From positions 1 to 63,959 of the forward strand of contig JAEWZY010000009.1 in NCBI GenBank assembly GCA_023394955.1: a stretch of DNA of 63,959 bases, read 5' to 3'. This DNA comes from Bacillota bacterium. GTDB lineage: Bacteria; Bacillota; UBA4882; UBA8346. The notes beneath the pieces were generated by a model that did not search any database, was not told where the DNA came from, and was given only the letters and a program-made list of their open reading frames with translations. The number at the start of each line of letters is the position of its first letter. Position 1 is the first letter of the stretch. Positions 35,079 through 43,651 of the stretch are shown here, one piece after another. The translations under genes were made by a program, and so were the position numbers.

Positions 35079-36037
35079 CGGGGACCCCATCCCGGCAGAA
35101 AGCTCCCTAAAAAAATCAATATCATATGGAATATGATCACAATTAGAAAGTTTTTGATCGAGACTATGAAAGTTTCTTCCTTTGTCTGTTTTTTAAAGAA
35201 TAGATTGATATTTTTCTGTACCGGGATCAATGTGATCAGCAATATAAGGCTGAGGCGCGAAAGTAAGCCTACCGCCACCATTGCGATGACCGACAGATAT
35301 GCCGTGTAATACAAAGCAGCGAAAAGCCAGAGAGTTTTTTCCCCCAGATAATAGGCAAGCGTGTACCTGTTTACCATTACATCGAGCTTAAGGTCGCAGA
35401 TATTGTTAGCAAGCATGATGTTGGCGGTAAGGCAAAACGGGGCAACGGATAGCATCATAAGCCCGGCGACGGACCTGATATCCAGAATCATAGATAGCGT
35501 CCAGCCATCAAGCGAATACGAAAAGAGCTCGCCTTCGGGAACATTGATATAGAACAGGATAGCCGGGACCAGTAAGCCATAAAAGACACCGGAGACTATT
35601 TCGCCGTATGGTCCGTGGGAGATGGGGACGGGACCGTAGGAATAGATGATACCAAAGAAGAAGCACAGAACCCCCAGGAACAAAACTACCGGATCGGACA
35701 GGTAAACGAGAAACAGTCCCAAAATAACGCTTGCCGCAAACAATGCAAGCAGTATCGCCATGGCCGCACGCCGGCCAAACTGAAGCGTCTGATGGTTTTT
35801 TTTCGAATCGTAATAATTATTTATCATAGTCGCAGTAAGGTCAAAGCAAAACATGCCCAAAAAAAATACGCCCGTTTTAAGTGGGTCAATTCCGTAGCCG
35901 GACGAATGGAGATAAGCAAGTCCCATCAGAAACGGGAAGACGCTTGTTATTTTGGTTTTAATCTCGATGTAGTTCAGAGTCCGCTTTACGATATCCATCG
36001 GAGGGAATACGCTTGCTATTTTAGTTTCGATACCCAT
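35075..36037 (-). CDS. UbiA-family prenyltransferase (DmkA/MenA-like)
   Basis: 320 aa membrane enzyme that would prenylate 1,4-dihydroxy-2-naphthoate to demethylmenaquinone. About eight to nine membrane segments. The first Asp-rich motif reads NNYYDSKKN (Asn where Asp is usual) and the second NNICDLKLDVMVNRYTLA. The N-terminus carries a ten-residue near-duplicate: IETKIASVFP (3-12) and IKTKITSVFP (26-35), 69 nt apart in the DNA, which makes the exact start uncertain (ATG at 36037 with AAAGGG, or ATG at 35998). It sits between the polyprenyl synthase and EetA-like genes, as in electron-transfer loci. Confidence 0.85.
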   Translation of the reverse strand: MGIETKIASVFPPMDIVKRTLNYIEIKTKITSVFPFLMGLAYLHSSGYGIDPLKTGVFFLGMFCFDLTATMINNYYDSKKNHQTLQFGRRAAMAILLALFAASVILGLFLVYLSDPVVLFLGVLCFFFGIIYSYGPVPISHGPYGEIVSGVFYGLLVPAILFYINVPEGELFSYSLDGWTLSMILDIRSVAGLMMLSVAPFCLTANIMLANNICDLKLDVMVNRYTLAYYLGEKTLWLFAALYYTAYLSVIAMVAVGLLSRLSLILLITLIPVQKNINLFFKKQTKEETFIVSIKNFLIVIIFHMILIFLGSFLPGWGPR

Positions 36038-36062
36038 CAGCCCTTTCTTTCACAGGCATTAT

Positions 36063-37058
36063 CTAAAGAGCGGCAACCTTGTCGAGCAACAGCTCCAGCC
36101 TTATCTTTTTACTTTCGGGACCAAGCGAGGCTATGAGTTTTTTCGCCTTCGATCGGCATTCCCCGATCTTGGACTGAGTATATTCAAGGCCGCCCGCAGC
36201 CATAATGGCAGTCTTAAGTTCCTGTTCCGATAGGCCGTTTTCTATTTTGCCGCGCAGCGTTTTATCGGTTTGCAAAGCGTAAATAAGCGGCAACGTCACG
36301 ACCCCGCGGCGGCAATCGGTAAGCACTGGTTTCTTTGCCTTTTTTTTAGAAGATACGAAGTCCAGGCAGTCGTCGGCAAACTGAAAGATCATCCCTAATT
36401 GTTTGCCGGTTTCTAAATAAGCATCCTTGACTTCCGGCGGCTCATCGGAAAGAAGGAAGCCCGCGTGAAAGGACGCCTGAAACAGCGTAGCAGTTTTCCC
36501 GGATATTATCCTATAATACTCGTCCTCGGTAAGGTTGAGATTCCCGGTGTTACTTAATTCTCTGATCTCGCCAAGGCAGATCTCTGTAAAATATGAGGGC
36601 AGGACGCCGTCAATTCTTTCCCCATCCGTCTCCTGGATCGGTATCGCCGAAGCAATGTCGAAGGCAAGGCAGAACAGATAATCCCCGCAAAGGACAGCTG
36701 TCTTTTGGCCGAATTTCACATGCAGGGCGTCTATGCCCCGGCGCATATCGGCTTCGTCAATGATGTCGTCATGAATAAGCGTAGCAAGATGCAGCAGCTC
36801 AACAGCAGCGGCGGCATTAACTGCGCCGTTTCTGACAAGACCGTCGCCCCCTATGGAGCAAGCGAGCAAAGCCCGCGCCCGTATGCCTTTCCCGGTTGCC
36901 CGGGCAAGATGCGAAGTCTGGCGCCTCAAGAGCAGCGGAGCAGTCTTCAGAAGCTTCCGGATTTCCAGCTCCGTTAGACGCAGGGCTTCGTCATATTCAA
37001 GCCTGTTCGTAGAAGAACAATGCTCGCTTATAGAAGCCAAATTAGATTTGTTAGTCAT
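36063..37058 (-). CDS. Polyprenyl diphosphate synthase (DmkB-like)
   Basis: 331 aa trans-isoprenyl synthase making the quinone side chain. The first Asp-rich motif is DDIIDEADMRRG (around residues 92-103) and the second is DDCLDF (about 229-234). Bulky residues before the first motif fit a long-chain product. Its ATG overlaps the ndh2 stop by eight bases. In the operon it would feed the UbiA enzyme encoded next, giving a dedicated quinone pool for the NADH dehydrogenase. Confidence 0.88.
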   Translation of the reverse strand: MTNKSNLASISEHCSSTNRLEYDEALRLTELEIRKLLKTAPLLLRRQTSHLARATGKGIRARALLACSIGGDGLVRNGAVNAAAAVELLHLATLIHDDIIDEADMRRGIDALHVKFGQKTAVLCGDYLFCLAFDIASAIPIQETDGERIDGVLPSYFTEICLGEIRELSNTGNLNLTEDEYYRIISGKTATLFQASFHAGFLLSDEPPEVKDAYLETGKQLGMIFQFADDCLDFVSSKKKAKKPVLTDCRRGVVTLPLIYALQTDKTLRGKIENGLSEQELKTAIMAAGGLEYTQSKIGECRSKAKKLIASLGPESKKIRLELLLDKVAAL

Positions 37059-39039
37059 GGTAGATATATAACCGCCTTACCCAACTCAACCGTTTCCAGA
37101 CTTTTTTCAGAAACGGAGTGGTGTAATAGTCCAGACCGAAGATGCCGCCTGCGCCCCAGAGCATTACTATTGCCGCGAAGAGCATCCAGAAGTTTGACAG
37201 GTACATGCCCGTGGTGGTAATGAACATGGACATCAGTACTAGCGACAACGCGCTTGACGGTGTGGTGAACAAGCCCCCGATCAGCGCAAGCCCGATGAGT
37301 ATCTCGGCGATGACGATGAATGCCTGCATCATGACCTGGACCCAGTCGTAAGGCATGATGAACGTGTTGATAAACCAGTTCATCATGGGGATATCCATCT
37401 TGAAAGCATAGTCGGCGATGGTTGACTCAGCTAACGACTTGCCGCTTACGAAGATTAGCTTGAAAATACCGAAGATATCCCAGTTCACAATCACTGTTCC
37501 GGTCGAAACAACGGCTTCGGACACTGCTCCGGTCGCGGCGGTTACCGCGTCGGATACCGTAGCGGCGGCATTCGTCGCTGAGTTAATGCTATCAGAAGCT
37601 TTGCCCAACAGAGAATCGAACCAGGCGTTTGCCCCTCCGAAAAATCCTTTGAGCTTAGGCGACTCAAGCCAGCCATCCACTATTTTCATAACGCCTTCGA
37701 ATAACCAGATAGCGCCCAGCCAAAGACGGAGCGGAACCAGCAGGAAACTGGGGGTCCGATTGCTTAGATGCCCTCCGACAAAGCTCCGTTTATTGCGTAT
37801 GGTAAAAAATTCATGTTTGAGATAGCTGGATACCTTGTTCCAACCGAGAACCTGGATAAAATATACGATATTTATAAAGTGCTTCGTGAACATCGCCAAG
37901 AAAGACGGGAGGTTGATCATTAACCCAGGCAAGCCTACCCTGGCGACTGCATATCTTCCGCCGAGGCTCACCATGACCCCGTGAAATTGGGGTTTATATT
38001 CTTCGAGCCTGCCTCTGCCCGTTATGGATACATAGATATTGTGGGCCACAGTATCGGCGCTTAGCTCGCAGTTTTCAACCATTTGAGGAACAGGTTCGGA
38101 CTCGCCCTCCGGAATATAATTGATATTGTCTCCAGCTACATAAAAGTTTTCATCGTCTACACACCTAAGGTATTTGTCCGTAGTCAGCCTGCCCCGGCGG
38201 TTACAGGACACGGTCTCCCCGGACTTGATGGTCACATGAGAGGATTCGATACCGCCCACCCAAATCACTGTACCGGTAGCATGCCGACTTACCTTTTCTT
38301 CAAAGCTCAGATCGATGTAATCCGCACCGATCCCGGCAACCATGGTGTTGAGCAGCACGCCCACGCCCATCTTCTCAAGGCGGCGCTGTATTTTTAGGGA
38401 AAGCTTTTCCGGAAGGATCGGTACGACGCGGGGAAGAAGGTCTACATTGAATAAAGACACCTCCGTCCTGTCGATCTCGAACCTATCACATAGTATCGGC
38501 ACATATTCGGCAAGCTCGCCCGCAATTTCGACTCCTGTCAAACCTGCGCCGACGACATAAAAAGCAAGCAGTCTACGTCTTTCAAGCTCGTCGGTTTCCG
38601 AAGCAGCCTGCCTAAAACGGTCAAGGATGTGTTCCTTGAGCCTGATGGCGTCTTCGTAGGACCATAAGGATAGTGAATACTCCTCCGCTCCCGGAATGCA
38701 GAAATAAACCGGGCGGGAACCTGCCGCCATCACCAGATAGTCGTACTCGTAAGACCCGTTTCTTCCGAGAACGGTTTTTTTGCCGAAATCGACGGACTCT
38801 ACAAAGTCCTGGACGAATTGTATCTTTCGGCCCGCAAAGATCTTTTTAAAGCTTATCCTGATGCTGTCCTCTCCGACCCTTCCCGCGGCGACCTCATGCA
38901 GCTCCGTAAGCATGGTATGAAACGGGTTTTTATCAATAATAGTAACAGAAGTACTGGCGTCCCGTTTAAATTTCTTGGCAAGCTTCTTTGCTGTAAGTAT
39001 GCCCGCATAACCCGCTCCGATGATAACTATTCTACTCAT
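37051..39039 (-). CDS. Type II NADH dehydrogenase with C-terminal membrane domain (EET Ndh2)
   Basis: 662 aa. Residues 1-400 form a single-subunit NADH:quinone oxidoreductase: FAD motif IGAGYAGILTAKKL at the start, NADH motif VGAGLTGVEIAGEL near 165, and VAGDNINY in the FAD site near 300. Ordinary NDH-2 ends near 400-450. Here a further 230 residues hold four or more membrane helices plus an Ala/Ser/Thr-rich stretch (SINSATNAAATVSDAV), resembling a DoxX-type domain. Such an extension is the mark of Ndh2 from flavin-based extracellular electron transfer loci (established for Listeria). First gene of the six-gene operon. Confidence 0.9.
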   Translation of the reverse strand: MSRIVIIGAGYAGILTAKKLAKKFKRDASTSVTIIDKNPFHTMLTELHEVAAGRVGEDSIRISFKKIFAGRKIQFVQDFVESVDFGKKTVLGRNGSYEYDYLVMAAGSRPVYFCIPGAEEYSLSLWSYEDAIRLKEHILDRFRQAASETDELERRRLLAFYVVGAGLTGVEIAGELAEYVPILCDRFEIDRTEVSLFNVDLLPRVVPILPEKLSLKIQRRLEKMGVGVLLNTMVAGIGADYIDLSFEEKVSRHATGTVIWVGGIESSHVTIKSGETVSCNRRGRLTTDKYLRCVDDENFYVAGDNINYIPEGESEPVPQMVENCELSADTVAHNIYVSITGRGRLEEYKPQFHGVMVSLGGRYAVARVGLPGLMINLPSFLAMFTKHFINIVYFIQVLGWNKVSSYLKHEFFTIRNKRSFVGGHLSNRTPSFLLVPLRLWLGAIWLFEGVMKIVDGWLESPKLKGFFGGANAWFDSLLGKASDSINSATNAAATVSDAVTAATGAVSEAVVSTGTVIVNWDIFGIFKLIFVSGKSLAESTIADYAFKMDIPMMNWFINTFIMPYDWVQVMMQAFIVIAEILIGLALIGGLFTTPSSALSLVLMSMFITTTGMYLSNFWMLFAAIVMLWGAGGIFGLDYYTTPFLKKVWKRLSWVRRLYIYHD

Positions 39040-39370
39040 TTAACTTATCATTCCTTTCGCAACTCAAGTGATACGAGAAACCACCGTTTTGCCGTGGGAA
39101 ACAGCGTATTTGATCCGTTAACAACATCACAATAATTATAATATGGACAAATATATCAAGTCAATGCAACACGAATTGATACGCAAGGATCCGCATGAAA
39201 ACATAAAAATCAATTTCGTCAATAACCATAATAACCATTCATCTTTTCGCTCCCGCCGGTAGCTACTTGGACAAATCTAAGTTCTTCATTATAGTATATT
39301 TCCTAACACTTTACTAAGTACTAAAATTTATACCATTCATGAAGCTTCTAATCCGTTACAAAAAATATTG
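39040..39370. other. Intergenic upstream of the ndh2 operon
   Basis: AT-rich, holds the presumed promoter of the electron-transfer operon; no confident -35/-10 pair could be picked out and no gene is supported. Confidence 0.4.
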
Positions 39371-39538
39371 ATGGAAGACTCATACCAAAACAACCAAAGA
39401 CAAGAGCCAACTTGGTCTCCAACTTTACGGTCTTTGGGTCGTCCTTTATCCCGGCCCGGATTTACGGTCCGTTGCCAAAGTGGCCTTCGACAGCAACCCG
39501 CGACAACTGAAGAAACTGGGGATATTAGCAAGGACTAA
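39371..39538 (+). CDS. Unrecognised 55-codon open frame (possible remnant)
   Basis: An ATG-started frame coding for a 55-residue, Pro/Gln/Arg-rich peptide (MEDSYQNNQRQEPTWSPTLR...) ending in ETGDISKD. All three plus-strand frames are open over most of this stretch and its GC content is higher than the flanks, so it may be the end of a decayed gene. No ribosome site precedes the ATG. No family recognised. Confidence 0.25.
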   Translation: MEDSYQNNQRQEPTWSPTLRSLGRPLSRPGFTVRCQSGLRQQPATTEETGDISKD

Positions 39539-39605
39539 AGTGTAAAGAGTAGGGAAAAGGATAAAAACCACCCATAATCACAAAAAGGATGAGACAGCAG
39601 AAATA

Positions 39606-39639
39606 AAAACAGCTCCATAAAATTTCAAGGAGCTGTTTT
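39606..39639. terminator. Bidirectional hairpin terminator
   Basis: Perfect 11-bp stem AAAACAGCTCC/GGAGCTGTTTT (39606-39616 with 39629-39639) and a 12-nt loop, T-rich on both exits. Serves the small membrane protein gene on the minus strand and anything transcribed from the left. Confidence 0.8.
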
Positions 39640-39668
39640 AACTTATGTAATTAAAATATTAAGCGTTT

Positions 39669-39821
39669 TCATTTTTTAAAAGAAGCCAACGCGAACAATC
39701 CGGCGGAGGCGACCACCATCCAGAAGCTAGAAAGCTGGGAGATAATGATTATTCGTTGTTGCATTAAAACACCGACAACACCGACAACAAAAGCGGCCCA
39801 CCAGAGAAAAGAATTTTTCAT
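39669..39821 (-). CDS. Small two-segment membrane protein, 50 aa
   Basis: ATG behind AAAGGATGATCTTTA. The peptide starts MKNSFLWWAAFVVGVVGVLM and has two hydrophobic segments (about residues 6-20 and 25-47) separated by QQR, ending SFKK. Clean start, compact size and a terminator just after it support a real gene. No family recognised and no context that suggests a role. Confidence 0.6.
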   Translation of the reverse strand: MKNSFLWWAAFVVGVVGVLMQQRIIIISQLSSFWMVVASAGLFALASFKK

Positions 39822-40025
39822 TAAAGATCATCCTTTCAGCAAATAAATAAAGATTATTAAAATAGTTTATTCGACATTTTTTAAAATTTTCCTTTTTCGC
39901 GTTTAAAATTACCCGTTTCCGAATTTAACTTATATGAAAACACAAAAGATTCGAGACTAATACAAGATTAGTTCAATCCATTTCATTGCATTGCAAAAGC
40001 ACTTTTGCGGCTTAACTTTTACTGT

Positions 40026-40388
40026 TTAGAAATTTATTGCCCTTTTCAGAGTATCCACAATCGTCTCCATCTTTAACGGCTTTACTAAAAAATTCACCGC
40101 CCCGGCCGCCAACGCCTCCTTAACCATGGCATCCTGTCCCATGGCTGAAATAATAATGACCTTACAATTGGGATCAAATTCTTTAATTTTCTTGACAGCG
40201 TCAATTCCGTCCATATCGGGCATGGTAATATCCATGGTTACAATATCGGGATTGAGTTCTTTGTATTTCTTAACGGCTTCGACACCGGTTTTAGCTTCTC
40301 CGGCCACTTCAAAACCAGCTTCAAGCAAAGCCCCGGAAATGGTTTTTCTCATAAAAACCGCGTCGTCAACCACTAATACTTTTTTCAT
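40026..40388 (-). CDS. Stand-alone CheY-like response regulator
   Basis: 120 aa single receiver domain; the ATG at 40388 has GGAGG upstream, while the longer frame starts without one. All receiver landmarks are present: VDDAVFMRK (acid pair), TMDITMPDMDG (phosphorylated Asp about residue 54), ISAMG (Thr/Ser) and VKPL (Lys). Closest in look to CheY of Bacillota. No chemotaxis or kinase gene lies beside it, so its partner is elsewhere. Confidence 0.9.
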   Translation of the reverse strand: MKKVLVVDDAVFMRKTISGALLEAGFEVAGEAKTGVEAVKKYKELNPDIVTMDITMPDMDGIDAVKKIKEFDPNCKVIIISAMGQDAMVKEALAAGAVNFLVKPLKMETIVDTLKRAINF

Positions 40389-40639
40389 TATCTGCGTCCT
40401 CCAAAGTGAAATATATCGCAGCAGCAAAATGACTATCAATGAAAAATATGTTTCCCCATATCAATTATACCGTATTAGAAAAAATTTACCAAGTTATTCT
40501 GTAATACTTCAAGATATTATTTTACAAATTTAGGCTTAAAATATAAATTTGCCGAAATAGTAACGTTTATAAAGTCTTTCGGCAAATTATAAAAACAAAA
40601 ATTTCTATTGGCCGTGATAACTATGGGCTCTTTATCCGA

Positions 40640-41779
40640 TTATGATTTAGGATAACATCTACATAACCATTCCAATTCCCGGCGTTCCTCATTTGGTTCA
40701 TACCAGCCTTTACCAAAAAGACAGGCCACTCGTTGAAAATACTCTTCATACATCCGCCCTACCCGTTCCAGGGAATAGTTTTGGGCAGCCCATTCCCGGC
40801 AAGCTTCGGGCCTGATGCGGTGGATATTCTTCACCGCCCAGCAAAACTCTTCAAAGACCCGGCACCGGTATCCGGTGATGCCGTGCAAAACGGTTTCCGG
40901 GAAGACTCCCCAATCGCTGGTGATTACCGGTGTTCCGCAGAGTTGCGCTTCCACGTTTACCCCGCCGAAAGGCTCCAAATAAAAGGTGGGCATCAAGACG
41001 GCCTTGGCCTTGCCAAGCAATTCAGATCTTTCTTCCGGGCCAACCGCCGGGAAATACTTGATATGTTTTTCCGATCCTAAAAAGAGGCCTTCACCGGGAT
41101 TATCAAGGGAGCCTTGGCCCACGATATACAATTGGTTTCCGGTTGCTTTCGCCGCATCCGATGCTACTTGAACGCCCTTCCGCCAGATAATTCTTCCGAA
41201 ATAGAGCAGATAGTCCTGTTTCCGGGGCTGAAACTTAAAATCATTGATATCATAATAGTTGGGGACGACAGCATCATACCAGCATCCGTTGTCTTGCTTC
41301 AGGAGTCCGTATATATAATGCATCCAGGCATAGGATTCAAAGATGCGGTAAGTGGAAAAGACGCCGGTATATCCTATTCCCGGCTCCACGGTTAATAAAT
41401 TGACCGCTTCGGAGATGGGCTGTTGATAATTGCCCATCGGACATAACAAAATATCCTGATCTTGTTTCCGCTCCAGGATAGCCTGGATCGCGTTATGGTT
41501 AAAGGTTTGATGGGCTTGATCCCGGGGATGATGTTTAAAGAATTCCTTGGAACTGTCGTAGTTACCATATGCTTTCTCAAGCATCTTTTGGGTTGATACT
41601 TGGATAAACTCATCGGATTCAACTTCCGAGCCTTCCACCCCGTAAAAATAAATGGTATGCCCGGAATTCTTCAACATTCGGGCCAACTTAACCACCTTTT
41701 GAGTGTAGGCGCAGGCCGAGTTTTTTTTATTGGTCGCTAAATGAGCTAATCCCAACAGATGAAACCGCAACTGTTTCAT
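40640..41779 (-). CDS. GT4-like glycosyltransferase
   Basis: 379 aa, GT-B fold. The C-terminal half shows YFGRIIWRKGVQVASDAA (about 190-210), and the donor-binding LMPTFYLEPFGGVNVEAQLCGTPVI with the E-x7-E pattern (about 270-290). The N-terminal half is unlike common family members (FHLLGLAHLATNKKNSACAYTQKV). Donor and acceptor are unknown. Adjacent to the collagen-like surface protein gene, whose Thr-rich repeats would be a plausible acceptor by analogy with glycosylated BclA, but this is only positional inference. Confidence 0.8.
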   Translation of the reverse strand: MKQLRFHLLGLAHLATNKKNSACAYTQKVVKLARMLKNSGHTIYFYGVEGSEVESDEFIQVSTQKMLEKAYGNYDSSKEFFKHHPRDQAHQTFNHNAIQAILERKQDQDILLCPMGNYQQPISEAVNLLTVEPGIGYTGVFSTYRIFESYAWMHYIYGLLKQDNGCWYDAVVPNYYDINDFKFQPRKQDYLLYFGRIIWRKGVQVASDAAKATGNQLYIVGQGSLDNPGEGLFLGSEKHIKYFPAVGPEERSELLGKAKAVLMPTFYLEPFGGVNVEAQLCGTPVITSDWGVFPETVLHGITGYRCRVFEEFCWAVKNIHRIRPEACREWAAQNYSLERVGRMYEEYFQRVACLFGKGWYEPNEERRELEWLCRCYPKS

Positions 41780-41914
41780 AATAACTCCTTAACAAATAAC
41801 TGTTTTTAACATAATATTCGATTAAAACCGCAAATGACAGATTATAAATGCAGTATTTATTCACCTTTTGGCCTTATTCAGCCAGTTGTCAAAGGCAATA
41901 GTCCAATCACTTTC

Positions 41915-41960
41915 TTGAAAAAGAAAAAGGCCGCGTAATGTCGCCAAACGCAGCCTTTTC
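41915..41960 (-). terminator. Terminator of the collagen-like gene
   Basis: Minus strand: AAGGCTGCG/CGCGGCCTT stem (41949-41957 with 41927-41935, one G-T pair) with a 13-nt loop and a TTTTTCTTTTTC tail, 15 nt past the stop codon. Confidence 0.8.
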
Positions 41961-41974
41961 CACAGGTATAGGTA

Positions 41975-43450
41975 TTAAGTTAACCTGATTATCCGAAGCG
42001 ATGCATTTACATCAGCAACTTGAGTTCCGCCAATATTTTGAAGTAAGTCAAACGGTTCAAATGAAGAGTGGTTCCGGATGGTTAGAGTAGCAGGCGCTGT
42101 TATTGAAACAATCACCCGTCCGGTATTTTGGACATTTGCTGAGCCAACACTATAAATCGATCCTGGAATTAATTGGCCGTTTAAGAACAATGCAAATTGA
42201 TTCACCCTATTGCCTACTACCATGAACGTTATTTCATAAATACCGCTAGTATTGATCATAACTTCCGGACTCCCGGGCGTATGGGCGATATTGCCTACAA
42301 TTAAACCATTGGTGCTTAATGGAACGTCTCCTTCGATAGGTATAACAGCAATTGCTTCCGTATTATAGATGTAGGCGAAGGTCGCCGGAAATCCAGATCC
42401 TGCCGGACCAGTTGCTCCGGTTGCCCCCGCTGGTCCTTGCGGTCCTACCGGACCAGTCGCTCCGGTTGCTCCCTGCGGTCCTTGCGGTCCTACCGGACCA
42501 GTTGCTCCAGTGGTTCCTTGTGGTCCAACTGCTCCCTGCGGTCCTTGCGGTCCTACCGGGCCAGTCGCTCCGGTGGTTCCTTGTGGTCCAACTGCTCCCT
42601 GCGGTCCTACCGGACCAGTTGCTCCGGTGGTTCCTTGTGGTCCAACTGCTCCCTGCGGTCCTACCGGACCAGTCGCTCCGGTGGTTCCTTGTGGTCCAAC
42701 TGCTCCCTGCGGTCCTACCGGACCAGTCGCTCCGGTGGTTCCTTGTGGTCCAACTGCTCCTTGTGGTCCTACCGGACCAGTCGCTCCGGTGGTTCCTTGT
42801 GGTCCAACTGCTCCCTGCGGTCCTTGCGGTCCTACCGGACCAGTCGCTCCAGTGGTTCCTTGTGGTCCAACTGCTCCCTGCGGTCCTTGCGGTCCTACCG
42901 GGCCGGTCGCTCCAGTGGTTCCTTGTGGTCCAACTGCTCCTTGCGGTCCCACCGGGCCGGTCGCTCCGGTGGTTCCTTGTGGTCCTACCGCTCCCTGCGG
43001 TCCTTGCGGGCCTACCGGGCCGGTCGCTCCGGTGGTTCCTTGTGGTCCTACCGCTCCCTGCGGTCCTTGCGGTCCTACCGGGCCAGTCGCTCCGGTTGCT
43101 CCCGCTGGTCCTTGCGGTCCCACCGGGCCGGTCGCTCCGGTGGCGCCAACGGTTCCAATCGGGATCCGCAGCAAGATCTGTTGAATTGCATTGATAAAAG
43201 CTAACAAGGGTACGATTTCATTACATAAATTAGGGCAGTTTAATAACTTGGCTACTAACTTATCGAAGATCACGCCTAAGACATTGATTACACATAAGAT
43301 GTCATCGTCTTTCAAGCATTCCCGCGCCAATTGAATATCTTCAAATAAAACATTTTTGAAATCCTTATCTAAATTAGCTTCCGCTATCTTTTCGCGAAGT
43401 TGCGCCAATAAAGCATCAAGATTGGGAATGGTGGGCTTTTCTCTACTCAT
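41975..43450 (-). CDS. Collagen-like repeat protein, BclA-like (spore/exosporium surface)
   Basis: 491 aa; the ATG at 43450 is nine bases after GGGAGG. Residues 1-97 are a helical Cys-containing N-domain. Then come about 84 unbroken Gly-X-Y triplets (roughly 98-350) that would form a collagen triple helix, with Thr and Pro in repeated GTT-GAT-GPV-GPQ-(GPQ)-GAV-GPQ blocks. The last 140 residues form a compact beta domain (FAYIYNTEAIAVIPIEGDVPL...ASLRIIRLT) like the trimerising C-domain of BclA. No signal peptide, which fits spore-surface proteins made in the mother cell. A SPOCS-domain gene is next to it. Confidence 0.88.
   Translation of the reverse strand: MSREKPTIPNLDALLAQLREKIAEANLDKDFKNVLFEDIQLARECLKDDDILCVINVLGVIFDKLVAKLLNCPNLCNEIVPLLAFINAIQQILLRIPIGTVGATGATGPVGPQGPAGATGATGPVGPQGPQGAVGPQGTTGATGPVGPQGPQGAVGPQGTTGATGPVGPQGAVGPQGTTGATGPVGPQGPQGAVGPQGTTGATGPVGPQGPQGAVGPQGTTGATGPVGPQGAVGPQGTTGATGPVGPQGAVGPQGTTGATGPVGPQGAVGPQGTTGATGPVGPQGAVGPQGTTGATGPVGPQGPQGAVGPQGTTGATGPVGPQGPQGATGATGPVGPQGPAGATGATGPAGSGFPATFAYIYNTEAIAVIPIEGDVPLSTNGLIVGNIAHTPGSPEVMINTSGIYEITFMVVGNRVNQFALFLNGQLIPGSIYSVGSANVQNTGRVIVSITAPATLTIRNHSSFEPFDLLQNIGGTQVADVNASLRIIRLT
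42400..43155. repeat. Tandem 54/63-bp repeats encoding the collagen region
   Basis: Head-to-tail units of 18 residues (54 bp) and 21 residues (63 bp), the longer one having an extra GPQ triplet. The units are nearly identical at DNA level, so copy number is expected to vary between strains by slippage or recombination. The high GC content opens long false reading frames on the plus strand. Confidence 0.9.
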
Positions 43451-43651
43451 ATACATTCACCTCCCTTTATGATGATATCCATCATACGGAATTGTTTAGC
43501 TAAATGAGATACGGCGGAAAACACTTTATTCGAAATCTGAAGAAATATTATTTAAGATATTATGTTAGTATCGTATCAACCGATTGCATTTGTGCTCCAA
43601 TACTTTCAATATACGATTAGTTCGCTAATCAAGACATTTCCCCTGAATCTC

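Noticed and set aside
42400..43155. Regular direct repeats resembling a CRISPR array
   Set aside because: Units are contiguous coding repeats (Gly-X-Y) with no unique spacers and no cas genes nearby.
42352..43204. Three long plus-strand open frames (224-280 codons)
   Set aside because: They are antisense shadows of the GC-rich collagen repeats; products are monotonous repeats without ribosome sites.
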